From Candidatus Lachnoclostridium avicola (GTDB taxonomy: Bacteria > Bacillota > Clostridia > Lachnospirales > Lachnospiraceae), in the NCBI GenBank assembly GCA_019114465.1, contig DXFM01000045.1, positions 1 to 38,639 of the forward strand: DNA of 38,639 bases, read 5' to 3'. How positions within the stretch are numbered: the stretch's first letter is position 1; each line of letters starts with the position of its first letter. The notes under the pieces were generated by a model. That model worked only from the letters and a program-made list of their open reading frames with translations, ran no database searches and was not told the DNA's origin. Shown piece by piece: positions 22,824 through 31,925 of this stretch. A program made the position numbers and the translations under genes.

Positions 22824-24155
22824 ATGGCATCACCAATCATTACCAAAATGGAAGTGTATCCGGTAGCCGGAAAAGACTGCATGGAGCTGAATTTAAGCGG
22901 CGCGCATTCTCCGTTTTTTACCAGAAATATCGTGATTCTTCACGCGGACAACGGCGAAATGGGCGTAGGTGAGGTTCCCGGTGGAACTAAGATCACCTCC
23001 GCGCTGGAGGAGTGCATTCCGATTGTGGAAGGCACCAGACTGGCAGAGTACAAGAACACTCTGCTGAAGGTAAAAGCTCATCTGGACAGCAAGGGAGAAG
23101 TGGACGTAAGAGGCAATCAGACCTTTGACCTGCGTACCGGTGTTCATGTGCTCACCGCTATTGAGGCTCCCTGCCTGGATCTTATGGGCAAATATCTGGG
23201 AGTTCCGGTATGTGCCCTTCTGGGAGACGGACAGCAGAGAGACAAGGTGCGGATGCTGGGATATCTGTTCTTTGTGGGCGACAGAAATAAGACGGATCTT
23301 CCCTACGATTCCGAGCCGGATTCTGACTGCGAGTGGTATCGGATCCGCCATGAGGAGGCTCTGACCGCGGACAAGATCGTGGCTTTCGCAAAGGCAACTC
23401 ACGAGAAATACGGTTTCCAGGACTTTAAGTTAAAGGGCGGCGTGCTTCCGGGAGATCAGGAGATGGACGTGATCCGGGAGCTGAAGAAAGCTTTCCCCGA
23501 TGCCAGAATCGATCTGGATCCCAATGGCGGATGGACCCTGGAGCAGGCCTGCGAGTATGTGAAAGGCATGAAGGGCATTCTGACCTACTGTGAGGATCCC
23601 TGCGGAGCTGAGGGCGTGTACTCTGGAAGAGAGATCATGAGCGAGTTCCGCCGCCGCACCGGATTCCCCACCGCTACCAACATGATTGCCACCGACTGGA
23701 GAGAGGTGGGACATGCCCTGGAGTCTCAGGCTGTGGATATTATTCTGGCTGATCCCCATTTCTGGACCATGAGCGGTTCCGTGAGAGTGGCTCAGATGTG
23801 CCATGATTTCGGATATACCTGGGGTTCCCACTCCAACAACCACTTTGACATCTCCCTGGCTATGTTCACCCAGGTAGGTGCTGCCGTTCCCGGCGAGTAC
23901 AACGCGCTGGATACCCATTGGATCTGGCAGGAGGGACTGGAGAGACTGACCAAGGAGCCGCTGCAGATTGTGGACGGCTGCGTGGAAGTTCCCAAGAAGC
24001 CCGGCCTTGGCATTGAGGTGGATATGGAGCAGGTGAAGAAGGCTCATCAGCTGTACCTGGACAACTGCCTGGGCGGCCGTGACGATTCTGTGGGAATGCA
24101 GTATCTGATCCCCGGATGGAAGTTTGATCCGAAGAGACCCTGCCTGGTGAGATAA
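22824..24155 (+). CDS. gudD: Glucarate dehydratase
   Basis: A 443-residue member of the enolase superfamily, close to the length of E. coli GudD. Catalytic landmarks are in place: KLKGG (K204), DLDPNG (D232), CEDPC (E257), TNMIAT (N286) and GSHSNNHFD (H336). The enzyme removes water from D-glucarate to give 5-keto-4-deoxyglucarate (and can act on L-idarate), the first step of aldarate breakdown. It has its own strong promoter and a structured leader. A galactarate dehydratase gene follows with a separate promoter; both products are identical, so together they serve one pathway. The downstream aldolase and tartronate-semialdehyde reductase are not in the window. AGGAGAGGAAGG precedes the ATG. 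Confidence 0.95.
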   Translation: MASPIITKMEVYPVAGKDCMELNLSGAHSPFFTRNIVILHADNGEMGVGEVPGGTKITSALEECIPIVEGTRLAEYKNTLLKVKAHLDSKGEVDVRGNQTFDLRTGVHVLTAIEAPCLDLMGKYLGVPVCALLGDGQQRDKVRMLGYLFFVGDRNKTDLPYDSEPDSDCEWYRIRHEEALTADKIVAFAKATHEKYGFQDFKLKGGVLPGDQEMDVIRELKKAFPDARIDLDPNGGWTLEQACEYVKGMKGILTYCEDPCGAEGVYSGREIMSEFRRRTGFPTATNMIATDWREVGHALESQAVDIILADPHFWTMSGSVRVAQMCHDFGYTWGSHSNNHFDISLAMFTQVGAAVPGEYNALDTHWIWQEGLERLTKEPLQIVDGCVEVPKKPGLGIEVDMEQVKKAHQLYLDNCLGGRDDSVGMQYLIPGWKFDPKRPCLVR

Positions 24156-24208
24156 TCCAGTCTGAATATTGACATTTTTCATAACCAAACCGAATAGACA
24201 CGTTGCGG

Positions 24209-24240
24209 AAAGCCCGGCTGGTGACAGCCGGGCTTTCTGC
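24209..24240 (+). terminator. Probable terminator after gudD
   Basis: AAAGCCCGGCTG (24209-24220), loop GTGA, then CAGCCGGGCTTT (24225-24236) form a perfect 12-bp stem. The U-tract is short, so read-through is possible. Confidence 0.65.
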
Positions 24241-24292
24241 AGTACAAGGGATAATTATTAAAATAATTAAGAGAAAAAAAACTTTTAATAAT

Positions 24293-24321
24293 TTTACTTA
24301 TAGAACCTTTGAGAGTATAAT
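24293..24321 (+). promoter_or_regulatory. Candidate promoter of garD
   Basis: TTTACT (24293-24298) and a perfect TATAAT (24316-24321) are 17 bases apart in an AT-rich gap, leaving a leader of about 70 bases before the ATG at 24399. Confidence 0.55.
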
Positions 24322-24398
24322 AAAATTAACCTGCTGGAAAAGGCATTTTCCGGCCATGAGGGAATAAAAAAGAATGTATCATTCGGAAAGGAAGAGAC

Positions 24399-25916
24399 AT
24401 GAGCGCTCCACTGTACATCAAAATTAAAGATCAGGACAATGTGGCCATCGCTGTCAACGAGATCAAGGCGGGGACAGAAGTGATGGAAGGCATTGTGGCG
24501 GCCCAGGATATCCCCCAGGCCCATAAGATCGCCCTGGAAGACATTCCGAAGGGCGGCGCGATTATCCGCTACGGAGTGGTGCTGGGCTATGCCATCGACG
24601 ATATCAAGAAAGGAAGCTGGATCAACGAGCATATGCTGGAACTCCCCATGCCTCCCGACGTGGACAATATGGAGTACGGCACCAACATCGTGACGGACCT
24701 GCCGGAACCGCCGGTGAAGACCTGGGAGGGATACCGCAATCCCTGGGGAGGTCCTGCCGGAACCAGAAATATTCTGGGAATCAGCACTACCGTTCAGTGC
24801 GTGACCGGCGTGCTGAACGTGGCTGTGGAAAAGATGAAGAAAGAACTTCTCCCCAAATATCCCAATGTGGATGACATCGTCCCGGTGAACCACCCCTACG
24901 GCTGCGGCGTGGCCATCAATGCCCCGGAGGCAAAGGTGCCCATCCGCATTCTCCGCAATCTGGCAAAACATCCCAATTTCGGCGGACAGCTGATGGTGGT
25001 GTCCTTAGGCTGCGAGAAGCTGACTGTAGACATGCTCATTGACGAGGCAGACATCAGCCCGGAGAACGTGATCGTGCTCCAGGAGGAGAAAGGCTTTGAC
25101 GCCATGATCGACGCTCTCATGGAGATGGCGGACAAGAAGTTAAAGATTTTAAACGAGAGAAAGCGGGAGACCCTGCCCCTGTCAGATCTTCTGGTAGGCA
25201 TGCAGTGCGGCGGCAGCGACGCTTTCTCCGGCGTGACTGCCAATCCGTCTGCGGGTTATGCGGCGGATATGCTGGTGAAGGGTGGAGCAACCGTTATGTT
25301 CTCCGAGGTGACGGAGGTGCGTGACGGAGTCTATCTTCTGGCCCACCGGTGCGTCAGCGAGGAAGTGGAAAAGAAGCTGGCTGCGGAGATGAAATGGTAT
25401 GACAACTACCTGTTAAACGGCCAGGTGGACCGCAGCGCCAACCCCACTCCCGGCAATAAGAAAGGCGGTCTGGCCAATATCGTGGAGAAGGCCATGGGTT
25501 CCATCGCAAAATCGGGAACCTCTCCCATTGTGGAGGTGCTCTCTCCCGGAGAGAAGCCCACAAAGCACGGACTGATTTATGCGGCAACACCTGCCAGCGA
25601 TATCGTCTGCGGCCCCTGCCAGCTGGCATCCGGCATCGGTCTGCAGGTATTTATGACGGGACGGGGCACGCCCTACGGCCTGGCCATCGCTCCGGTGATC
25701 AAGGTCTGCTCCAGAAACGACATGAAGGAGCAGTGGCCGGACCTGATTGATGTCAATGCGGGTCCCATCGCCACAGGAGACGCCACCATTCCGGAGATCG
25801 GAACCCAGCTGTTCCAGGAGATCATCGACGTGGCCAGCGGAAGAAAGCAGAGCTTTGCGGAGAAATACAAACTTCACAACGACCTGTGCATCTTCAACCC
25901 GGCGCCTATTACCTGA
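24399..25916 (+). CDS. garD: Galactarate dehydratase (GarD/UxaA family, full two-domain form)
   Basis: A 505-residue protein. The SAF-type N-terminal domain (about 1-95) is followed by the UxaA catalytic domain. Landmarks are [50 protein letters not shown] and [14 protein letters not shown], closing with FNPAPIT. It dehydrates galactarate to 5-keto-4-deoxyglucarate. The length is close to E. coli GarD (about 520). It differs from the stand-alone domain at 596-1756 by carrying the SAF domain; both share the NPTPGNK and GRGTP motifs. AAAGGAAGAG lies upstream of the ATG. The reading frame continues in-frame past its stop into an unrelated hydrolase remnant. Another sugar acid such as altronate is a less likely substrate, given the neighbouring gudD. 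Confidence 0.9.
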   Translation: MSAPLYIKIKDQDNVAIAVNEIKAGTEVMEGIVAAQDIPQAHKIALEDIPKGGAIIRYGVVLGYAIDDIKKGSWINEHMLELPMPPDVDNMEYGTNIVTDLPEPPVKTWEGYRNPWGGPAGTRNILGISTTVQCVTGVLNVAVEKMKKELLPKYPNVDDIVPVNHPYGCGVAINAPEAKVPIRILRNLAKHPNFGGQLMVVSLGCEKLTVDMLIDEADISPENVIVLQEEKGFDAMIDALMEMADKKLKILNERKRETLPLSDLLVGMQCGGSDAFSGVTANPSAGYAADMLVKGGATVMFSEVTEVRDGVYLLAHRCVSEEVEKKLAAEMKWYDNYLLNGQVDRSANPTPGNKKGGLANIVEKAMGSIAKSGTSPIVEVLSPGEKPTKHGLIYAATPASDIVCGPCQLASGIGLQVFMTGRGTPYGLAIAPVIKVCSRNDMKEQWPDLIDVNAGPIATGDATIPEIGTQLFQEIIDVASGRKQSFAEKYKLHNDLCIFNPAPIT

Positions 25917-26114
25917 CGGCAGGGAGGACTGGATCCTTTAGCTCCCGACGCGGAAGAGTTCGCCAAAAAGGTGGCTCAGGCTTCCGGTTCCCGGGTAGTG
26001 GTGCAGAGATTTAAAAACAGCAAACACGGATTTCTGAACAGATGCCTGGGAGATGAATGGGCTGCGGGAAGAGAATTTGTGTTCAGTGAGATTGAGTATA
26101 TGATGAACAGATAA
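25907..26114 (+). pseudogene. Remnant of an alpha/beta hydrolase (C-terminal tail)
   Basis: Codons 25929-26114 read LDPLAPDAEEFAKKV and then a segment with KNSKHGFLN, ending in TAA. This is the Asp- and His-bearing end of an Abhydrolase_3-type esterase (DPL...HGFL). The motif just before it, YYLTAG, is found at 25907-25924 in another frame, overlapping the garD end, so a one-base frameshift separates the two pieces. No start, nucleophile region or ribosome site is present. The remnant probably marks an ancient deletion or recombination that joined garD to the end of another gene. Confidence 0.7.
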
Positions 26115-26126
26115 TAGCTGTAAAAA

Positions 26127-26170
26127 CAGGGGAAGGAGTGGCTCGCCCGAGTCATTCCTTCTCCTGTTTT
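26127..26170. terminator. Bidirectional terminator between hydrolase remnant and GNAT gene
   Basis: A long stem from CAGGGGAAGGAGTGGCTCG (26127-26145) to CGAGTCATTCCTTCTCCTG (26148-26166), with minor mismatches, is flanked by TTTT on the plus strand and by a T-rich stretch on the minus strand. Confidence 0.8.
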
Positions 26171-26190
26171 ACTGTGAAAGAACCGAGCGG

Positions 26191-26676
26191 TCAGAGCGTT
26201 TTCCAGTACTCCAGCAGATATTCCGAAGTTCCCTCCTGCAGCTTCCGGACCCCGTTGGGGACGAAGCCGAAACGGCCGTACAGATCTCTGGCGGACAGAT
26301 TTTTCTCCAGGACCCAAAGGGAGGCGGTTTTCATACCGGCCTGGACGGCCGACGACAGAAATTCGCGGATCAGGGCCTGTCCCAGTCCCTGATGCTGGAA
26401 AAACGGGTCCACATACAATTCCTTTAACTCCCAGTGAAGACCGGACGTCCTGCTTTTGTCCCATTTGGTCATGGCTTTTACAATTCCGTCATCCCACACA
26501 AACACGTCTTTCAGCATATCCGGCTCGTCCCGGTAGCGCAGGGCCAGATCCAGGACCTGCATTTCCTGAAAGGAGACGTAATCATTCTGGAAAATGGGGC
26601 GGAAGGCGGTCCGCTTGGCAAAGATCTGAATTTCCGCCAGACGGGACGCGTCGGCGGGTACAGCGGCACGAATCAT
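26191..26676 (-). CDS. GNAT family N-acetyltransferase
   Basis: A 161-residue GNAT enzyme. KELYVDPFFQHQGLGQALI (about 89-107) holds the Q-x-x-G-x-G/A acetyl-CoA loop, and NLSARDLYGRFGFVPNG is the C-terminal motif. The opening MIRAAVPADASRLAEIQ is also typical. The substrate is unknown. AAAGGAGG lies upstream of the ATG. The gene is monocistronic and transcribed away from the phosphatase gene at 26825, with a 148-base gap holding both promoters. Confidence 0.88.
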   Translation of the reverse strand: MIRAAVPADASRLAEIQIFAKRTAFRPIFQNDYVSFQEMQVLDLALRYRDEPDMLKDVFVWDDGIVKAMTKWDKSRTSGLHWELKELYVDPFFQHQGLGQALIREFLSSAVQAGMKTASLWVLEKNLSARDLYGRFGFVPNGVRKLQEGTSEYLLEYWKTL

Positions 26677-26824
26677 GAGAATTCCTCCTTTTTGCGCTGG
26701 GCCAAAAGGGCAGCGCCTTTGACTGAATGGTTATAATATAGCCGTTTCCCGGGGAAAAAGCAAGAAATCTGCGGGAGAGTGTGATAGAATAGAAAATGAT
26801 AACAACATGACAGGAGAGAGAAAA

Positions 26825-27397
26825 GTGAAAAAACGACTGTATCTGATGCGCCACGGACAGACGATGTTTAATGAACAGAAACGGATTCAGGGATGGTGCG
26901 ATTCCCCCCTGACAGAGCTGGGAAAACGGCAGGCACTGGCTGCGGCACAGTATTTTAAGGATCAGGGGATCCAGTTTGACCACGCCTACAGTTCCACCAG
27001 TGAACGCTGCTGCGACACCCTGGAGCTGGTTACAGATATGCCATATACCAGGCTGAAGGGGCTGAAGGAAGTATTTTATGGGCAGCTGGAGGCGGAGAGC
27101 GAGCGGCTGGCCTGCAAGGATCCTGAGAGGGCGGTGACCTATTACCTCCAGTTCGGCGGGGAGTCCACGGACCAGGTGAGAGACCGGATGACGGAGACTC
27201 TGACGGAGATCATGGAAAAAGGGGACCATTACAGCGTGCTGGCCGTTTCCCACGGGGGAGCCTGCTTCAACTTTTTAAAAGGCGTGCAGGATCCGTCGGA
27301 AGAGCTGAAGAAAGGATTTACCAACTGCTGTATTTTTATCTATGATTATGAGGATGGAAAATTTTCTCTTGTGAAGGTGGAGAGACCGGAAGTGTAA
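26825..27397 (+). CDS. Histidine-phosphatase-family protein (phosphoglycerate-mutase-like)
   Basis: A 190-residue protein of branch 1 of the histidine phosphatase superfamily. RLYLMRHGQT (about 4-13) has the catalytic RHG. SSTSERCCDTLEL holds a second conserved Arg, EVFYGQLE the conserved Glu, and AVSHGG the second His. Substrates of the family range from sugar phosphates to phosphoproteins. The GTG at 26825 is preferred over ATG 26807 because AGGAGAG (26812-26818) lies 6 bases before it and would be coding otherwise. It ends in a terminator shared with the DAHP synthase gene. Confidence 0.85.
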   Translation: MKKRLYLMRHGQTMFNEQKRIQGWCDSPLTELGKRQALAAAQYFKDQGIQFDHAYSSTSERCCDTLELVTDMPYTRLKGLKEVFYGQLEAESERLACKDPERAVTYYLQFGGESTDQVRDRMTETLTEIMEKGDHYSVLAVSHGGACFNFLKGVQDPSEELKKGFTNCCIFIYDYEDGKFSLVKVERPEV

Positions 27398-27400
27398 AAT

Positions 27401-27427
27401 AAAAAGGCGGAGAGATCCGCCTTTTTG
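27401..27427. terminator. Bidirectional terminator, histidine phosphatase / DAHP synthase
   Basis: AAAAAGGCGGA (27401-27411), loop GAGA, then TCCGCCTTTTT (27416-27426). The stem is flanked by T-tracts in both directions. Confidence 0.9.
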
Positions 27428-27437
27428 CATGTCGTGA

Positions 27438-28469
27438 TTAATCCAGCCCCTCCGCAATCTCGTACAGCAGGCGCTCGGAATCCTCCCAGCCCAGGCAGGG
27501 ATCGGTGATGGATTTGCCGTAGCAGTGTTCTCCGATCTTCTGGGAGCCGGGTTCAATGTAGCTCTCGATCATCAGGCCTTTTACCATCTCACGGATCTGA
27601 TCGGAATGACGGCGGCTGTGGAGAACTTCCTTTACAATGCGGACCTGCTCCATGTACTGCTTGTTGGAATTGGAATGGTTGGCGTCCACGATGCAGGCCC
27701 GGTTCTGTACATCCCGCTCCTGATAGAGGCGGTACAGCAGGATCAGGTCTTCGTAGTGGTAGTTGGGCAGGCACTGGCCATGCTTGCTCACAGCTCCCCG
27801 CAGGATGGTGTGGGTCAGGGGATTGCCGTGGGTCTTCACTTCCCACTCTCTCATGATAAACTCATGACCGGTCTGGGCGGCCACCACAGCGTTGAGCATG
27901 ACGGATAAGTCGCCGCTGGTGGGATTTTTCATTCCCACAGGCACGTCGCAGCCGCTGCTCACCAGGCGGTGCTGCTGATTTTCCACAGAGCGGGCTCCCA
28001 CGGCGATGTAGGACATAATATCGTTGAGATAGCTGACATTTTCCGGGTAGAGCATCTCGTCGGCGGTGGAAAATCCTGTCTCCGCCAGCACTTTCATGTG
28101 GAGATGACGGATGGCGTGGAGTCCCTCAGAGACGCTGGGCTGCTTTTCCGGGTCAGGCTGATGAAGCATTCCCTTATAGCCCAGGCCGTTGGTCCGGGGC
28201 TTGTTGGTATACACTCTGGGAATGAGCAGCAGGCGGTCCGCCACCTTTTCCTGCACTCTGGCCAGCCGGGTGGCATAGTCCAGAACGGCGTCCCCGTTGT
28301 CTGCGGAGCAGGGACCGATGATCACCAGAAATTTATCGCTTTCTCCGGTGAAAATCTTCCGAATCTCCTTGTCTTTTTCTGCTTTTATCGCTGCCAGGTG
28401 GACGGGGAGGGGAAATAACTCCTTGATCTCCGCCGGAGTGGGCAGCTTCTGTACAAATTCAAAACTCAT
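27438..28469 (-). CDS. 3-deoxy-7-phosphoheptulonate (DAHP) synthase, class I
   Basis: A 343-residue enzyme for the first step of aromatic amino acid synthesis (phosphoenolpyruvate plus erythrose-4-phosphate). Family motifs are IGPCSADNGDAVLDYA, RVYTNKPRTNGLGYKG, GCDVPVGMKNPTSGD and the metal-binding end of the barrel with VDANHSNSNKQ. It matches the AroF/AroG/AroH type. The start is the ATG at 28469 with GGAGG upstream. A longer frame to 29225 is false, because it runs antisense through the lipoprotein gene. TTGACC/TATAAT for the lipoprotein gene lies within the same divergent gap. No leader peptide or T-box is evident. Confidence 0.93.
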   Translation of the reverse strand: MSFEFVQKLPTPAEIKELFPLPVHLAAIKAEKDKEIRKIFTGESDKFLVIIGPCSADNGDAVLDYATRLARVQEKVADRLLLIPRVYTNKPRTNGLGYKGMLHQPDPEKQPSVSEGLHAIRHLHMKVLAETGFSTADEMLYPENVSYLNDIMSYIAVGARSVENQQHRLVSSGCDVPVGMKNPTSGDLSVMLNAVVAAQTGHEFIMREWEVKTHGNPLTHTILRGAVSKHGQCLPNYHYEDLILLYRLYQERDVQNRACIVDANHSNSNKQYMEQVRIVKEVLHSRRHSDQIREMVKGLMIESYIEPGSQKIGEHCYGKSITDPCLGWEDSERLLYEIAEGLD

Positions 28470-28529
28470 TGGTATTCCTCCGTTTGCCGGTCCTGGTAAT
28501 TCTTTCGCGAAAAGTAAGCAATTCGTAAA

Positions 28530-28558
28530 TTGACCGGCTCTCAAATGTCCATTATAAT
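28530..28558 (+). promoter_or_regulatory. Promoter of the lipoprotein gene
   Basis: TTGACC (28530-28535) and TATAAT (28553-28558) have 17-base spacing, 34 bases before the ATG at 28593. Confidence 0.8.
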
Positions 28559-28592
28559 ATAAAATCATGAAGTGAGCAAGGAGGAAAACATT

Positions 28593-29195
28593 ATGAGAAA
28601 ATCCATATATACAGTATGTGCCGTCATCGGCGCGGCTCTGATGATGAATCTGGCGGCCTGCAGCCCCTCCGGAAACAGCAGCGGGACAGAGGCAGCCGAA
28701 GAGACTTCCGGACAGGCTCAGACCCAGGAGGAGACAGAGCAGGAAGATTCCGGGACGGTGGACTTGAACGAGGTGCTGGAGGAGGTAAAGGGCGCTTACG
28801 GAAGCGACTATCTGCCGGATACGGCCATTGACGAGACCGCTCTGGAGCAGACCTTCGGTATTGACTCCGGCCTTTACCAGGAGTTCGCGGGAGAGATGTG
28901 CACCAGCGGTTCCCATGCAGATACGTTCCTGGCGGTGAGAGCCGCTGATGGAGAGGAGGAGACTGTGGAGCAGCTGCTGAATGCCTATCGTGACGGCCAG
29001 ATTGGAAACGCGGACCAAAGTCCGGCAAGCCTTGCCAAATATAAAGCTTCTCAGGTGGTGAGCTATGGCAATGATGTGTACTTTGTCATGCTGGGCGCTA
29101 AGGACGACGGCACGGAGGATGAGGAGCAGCTGGAGGCGTTCTATGAGAGCCAGACGCAGATCGGCCTGGACATGATTGAAAGTTTTTACGAGTAG
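28593..29195 (+). CDS. DUF4358-like lipoprotein
   Basis: A 200-residue exported protein. A lipoprotein signal peptide ends in LAAC (lipobox, Cys near residue 22). A low-complexity Ser/Glu/Thr/Gln linker to about residue 50 follows, then a domain resembling DUF4358 (FGIDSGLYQEFAGEMC...; EEETVEQLLNAYRDGQ; QVVSYGNDVYFVMLG). The function of that domain is unknown; such lipoproteins are common in Lachnospiraceae. AAGGAGG lies 8 bases before the ATG, so the in-frame start at 28572 is rejected. An EamA transporter gene follows after 34 bases and may be co-transcribed. Confidence 0.8.
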   Translation: MRKSIYTVCAVIGAALMMNLAACSPSGNSSGTEAAEETSGQAQTQEETEQEDSGTVDLNEVLEEVKGAYGSDYLPDTAIDETALEQTFGIDSGLYQEFAGEMCTSGSHADTFLAVRAADGEEETVEQLLNAYRDGQIGNADQSPASLAKYKASQVVSYGNDVYFVMLGAKDDGTEDEEQLEAFYESQTQIGLDMIESFYE

Positions 29196-29229
29196 GAAAA
29201 AATAGGGAAATGAAAGAGGGAACACACCG

Positions 29230-30132
29230 ATGAATCAGGGGGAGAGAAACAGAATTGGCAGTCTGATGACCATTGCAGGCGGAATCTGCTGGGGATTTTC
29301 CGGCTGCTGCGGACAGTACTTATTTCAGGGGAAAGGAGCCACGGCGGCCTGGCTGGTGGCGCTGCGGCTTTTGGGAGCCGGTGTTCTGCTGATGGCGGTG
29401 GGATTTATCCGCAGCGGGAAGGGAAATCTGAAGATATTTCGCAGCCGCAGGGATGTAATCCACCTGGTGGTCTTTGCCCTGGCCGGCATTCTCATGGCCC
29501 AGTATCCTTATTTTGCAGCCATTCAGTACTCCAATGCGGGGACGGCCACAGTGCTTCAATATATGTTTCCCGTATTTATTCTGCTGATTCTGTGCGTGCA
29601 GGACAGGCGGCTGCCCTCGAAGGTGGAGGCCCTCGCCATTGTGCTGTGCCTGGCGGGAACCTTCATTCTGGGTACCCACGGAAACTTCCGGGAGCTGACG
29701 CTGACGCCGAAAGCCCTGTTTTTCGGCCTTCTGGCGGCCTTCGGGGCGGTTCTCTACAATATGATTCCCGGAGATCTGATGAGGCGGTACGGCGTGTGCC
29801 AGGTGCTGGGATTTGGCATGCTTCTGGCCGGCGTGGTCATGAGCGCGGCTGTGAGACCCTGGAGCTACGAGGTGATCTGGGATGCTGGGACGGTCCTGGC
29901 CCTGATGGGAGTGACCGTCATCGGCACTGCGGCAGCTTTCGGCCTGTATCTGGCGGGGGTGGCCATCATCGGACCCTTTAAGGGAAGCCTGTTTGCCAGC
30001 ATGGAGCCGGTGTCGGCGGTGATCATTTCCTTTTTCTGGCTGAAGACCGCGTTCACTCCTATGGATATTCTGGGCTTTCTGATGATTCTGGGAACGGTGC
30101 TGCTGCTGACGGTGTACCAGTCCAGGACGTAG
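29230..30132 (+). CDS. EamA/DMT-family transporter
   Basis: A 300-residue membrane protein with about ten hydrophobic segments arranged as two repeats. The first repeat holds GGICWGFSGCCGQYLF and a Pro/Tyr-rich AQYPYFAAIQYSNAGTATVL segment. The second ends with FASMEPVSAVIISFFWL, the EamA signature. It is probably an exporter of small metabolites (amino acids or nucleobase-like compounds); the substrate is unknown. AGAGGG lies about 9 bases before the ATG. It follows the lipoprotein gene closely and is followed by the tyrS promoter. Confidence 0.88.
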   Translation: MNQGERNRIGSLMTIAGGICWGFSGCCGQYLFQGKGATAAWLVALRLLGAGVLLMAVGFIRSGKGNLKIFRSRRDVIHLVVFALAGILMAQYPYFAAIQYSNAGTATVLQYMFPVFILLILCVQDRRLPSKVEALAIVLCLAGTFILGTHGNFRELTLTPKALFFGLLAAFGAVLYNMIPGDLMRRYGVCQVLGFGMLLAGVVMSAAVRPWSYEVIWDAGTVLALMGVTVIGTAAAFGLYLAGVAIIGPFKGSLFASMEPVSAVIISFFWLKTAFTPMDILGFLMILGTVLLLTVYQSRT

Positions 30133-30164
30133 ACAGCCTGACGGCTGGAGCAGGAAAATAGGTG

Positions 30165-30193
30165 TTGACAAAGATCCGGTTACCGTTTATAAT
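30165..30193 (+). promoter_or_regulatory. Promoter of the T-box/tyrS transcript
   Basis: A perfect TTGACA (30165-30170) and a perfect TATAAT (30188-30193) are 17 bases apart. Confidence 0.92.
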
Positions 30194-30204
30194 ACAGGCA
30201 ATTT

Positions 30205-30512
30205 CATAAACAAATGCGTAGAAGGGAACAAGTAGTTTTCGGAACGGAGCGTACAGAGAGCAGCCGGCTGATGAGAGGCGCACGCATCCCCGCAGACGAA
30301 TACCTCCCGGAGCAGCGCCCCCAACGGATGGATGTGCGGCAGCGGATTTTCGCGGCGGCAGGAGATCTCAGTAGGCGGCGACGGGGCGGCGGACGTTATT
30401 TCCGCCGGAGTATGACAGTACTCCATGAGACAGATGGTGCGAGCCGTCTGTGAATAAAGGTGGTAACGCGAGCGGCAGCCTCGTCCTTTTGGACGAAGCT
30501 GCCTTTTATTAT
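30205..30512 (+). ncRNA. Tyrosine-specific T-box riboswitch
   Basis: The leader of tyrS. Stem I contains the conserved AGAGAG (30255-30260) and a specifier loop GAATACC with TAC at 30301-30303, a tyrosine codon, agreeing with the downstream gene. The T-box sequence proper is AAAGGTGGTAACGCG (30456-30470). It can pair either into the antiterminator or release the terminator stem GGCAGCC-TCGTCC / GGACGA-AGCTGCC (30474-30503) followed by TTTTATT. Uncharged tRNA-Tyr binding should favour read-through into tyrS. The exact 5' end is an estimate from the promoter. Confidence 0.92.
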
Positions 30513-30543
30513 TTCATGAACTGTCGTTCCTGTGAAATAATAA

Positions 30544-30632
30544 CGCTCCGGGCGGGAGATTGCACTGGAGCGGAGAGAAACCTGGCGCCGAAGCGCCCCG
30601 CCGCAGGCGGAGAATCCTGCGAGGCAGGATTC
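30544..30632 (+). repeat. Hairpin-rich spacer between T-box and tyrS
   Basis: Four inverted repeats stand in a row: CGCTCC...GGAGCG (about 30544-30572), GGCGC-CGAA-GCGCC (30584-30597), CCGCC-GCA-GGCGG (about 30598-30610) and GAATCCTGC-GAG-GCAGGATTC (30612-30632). They are not part of the T-box and not coding. They look like a small dispersed palindromic element inserted in the leader; only genome-wide comparison could tell. Confidence 0.45.
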
Positions 30633-30697
30633 ATTTTAAAGTTCTGGGGAAAGACGGAACTGCTTTCCACCATTAAAGAAAAGGAGAATGAAAAACG

Positions 30698-31924
30698 ATG
30701 CAGATTTATGAGGAGTTAGTGGCCAGAGGCCTGATTGCCCAGGTGACCAACGAGGAAGAGATCAGAAAGATGGTAAATAACGGGGAAGCCACCTTTTACA
30801 TTGGCTTCGATCCCACGGCTGACAGCCTTCATGTGGGACATTTCATGGCTCTTTGCCTGATGAAGCGGCTTCAGATGGCGGGCAACCGCCCCATCGCCCT
30901 GATCGGCGGCGGTACCGGAATGATCGGCGATCCCTCCGGCCGCAGCGATATGAGACAGATGATGACGGTGGAGACCATCGAGCACAACTGCGAGTGCTTC
31001 AAAAAACAGATGAGCCGGTTCATCGATTTTTCCGAGGGAAAGGCCCTTATGGTCAACAATGCGGAATGGCTGACAAAGCTGAACTATATTGAGCTTCTCC
31101 GGGAAGTGGGCGCCTGCTTCAGCGTCAACAATATGCTGAGAGCGGAGTGCTACAAGCAGAGAATGGAGAAGGGATTAAGTTTCCTGGAGTTCAACTACAT
31201 GATCATGCAGAGCTACGATTTCTATATGCTGTTCCAGAAATATGGCTGCAACATGCAGTTCGGAGGCGACGACCAGTGGAGCAACATGCTGGGCGGTACG
31301 GAGCTGATCCGCCGGAAGCTGGGCAAGGACGCCCACGCCATGACCATCACACTGCTGCTGAATTCCGAGGGCAAGAAGATGGGCAAGACTCAGTCCGGAG
31401 CTGTCTGGCTGGATCCCAACAAGACCTCTCCCTTCGAGTTCTACCAGTACTGGAGAAATGTGGCGGATGCCGACGTGCTGAAATGCCTGCGGATGCTCAC
31501 CTTCCTGCCCTTAGAGCAGATCGACGAGATGGACAAGTGGGAAGGCAGCCAGTTAAACAAGGCAAAGGAGATTCTGGCTTACGAGCTCACCAGCCTGGTA
31601 CACGGCGAGGAGGAAGCGAAGAAAGCAGAGGAGGCTTCCAAGGCCCTGTTCGGAGGTTCCGGAGATTCCGCCAATATGCCCTGCTATGAGCTGACGGATG
31701 AGGATTTTGAGGACGGCAAGATCGGTCTGCTGGCCATCATGCAGAAATCCGGCCTGTCCACTTCCCGTTCCGATGCCAGAAGAAATGTGGAGCAGGGCGG
31801 CGTGTCTGTGGACGGCACCCAGGTGAAGGACATCAAGGCGGAATTCACGAAGGATCAGATCGGAAGCGACGGAATCATCGTGAAGAGAGGCAAGAAGAAC
31901 TTTATGAAGATTGTGGTGAAGTAA
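30698..31924 (+). CDS. tyrS: Tyrosyl-tRNA synthetase
   Basis: A 408-residue class I aminoacyl-tRNA synthetase. Signatures are [11 protein letters not shown] (HIGH-type motif, about 45-49), a [12 protein letters not shown] active-site segment, and EGKKMGKT (KMSKS-type). The C-terminal S4-like RNA-binding domain covers about 340-408 ([19 protein letters not shown]). It charges tRNA-Tyr. AAAGGAG lies upstream of the ATG. It is controlled by the tyrosine T-box. No terminator follows: the sigma-54 regulator starts 2 bases past the stop, at a sharp change to AT-rich sequence. Confidence 0.96.
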   Translation: MQIYEELVARGLIAQVTNEEEIRKMVNNGEATFYIGFDPTADSLHVGHFMALCLMKRLQMAGNRPIALIGGGTGMIGDPSGRSDMRQMMTVETIEHNCECFKKQMSRFIDFSEGKALMVNNAEWLTKLNYIELLREVGACFSVNNMLRAECYKQRMEKGLSFLEFNYMIMQSYDFYMLFQKYGCNMQFGGDDQWSNMLGGTELIRRKLGKDAHAMTITLLLNSEGKKMGKTQSGAVWLDPNKTSPFEFYQYWRNVADADVLKCLRMLTFLPLEQIDEMDKWEGSQLNKAKEILAYELTSLVHGEEEAKKAEEASKALFGGSGDSANMPCYELTDEDFEDGKIGLLAIMQKSGLSTSRSDARRNVEQGGVSVDGTQVKDIKAEFTKDQIGSDGIIVKRGKKNFMKIVVK

Positions 31925-31925
31925 A

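Noticed and set aside
28470..29225. Upstream extension of the DAHP synthase reading frame to 595 residues
   Set aside because: It runs antisense through the lipoprotein gene and the divergent promoters. The family N terminus and GGAGG site both place the start at 28469.
30214..30719. Two short plus-strand reading frames in the tyrS leader
   Set aside because: They cover T-box elements and the hairpin spacer and have no ribosome sites, so the RNA structure explains the sequence.
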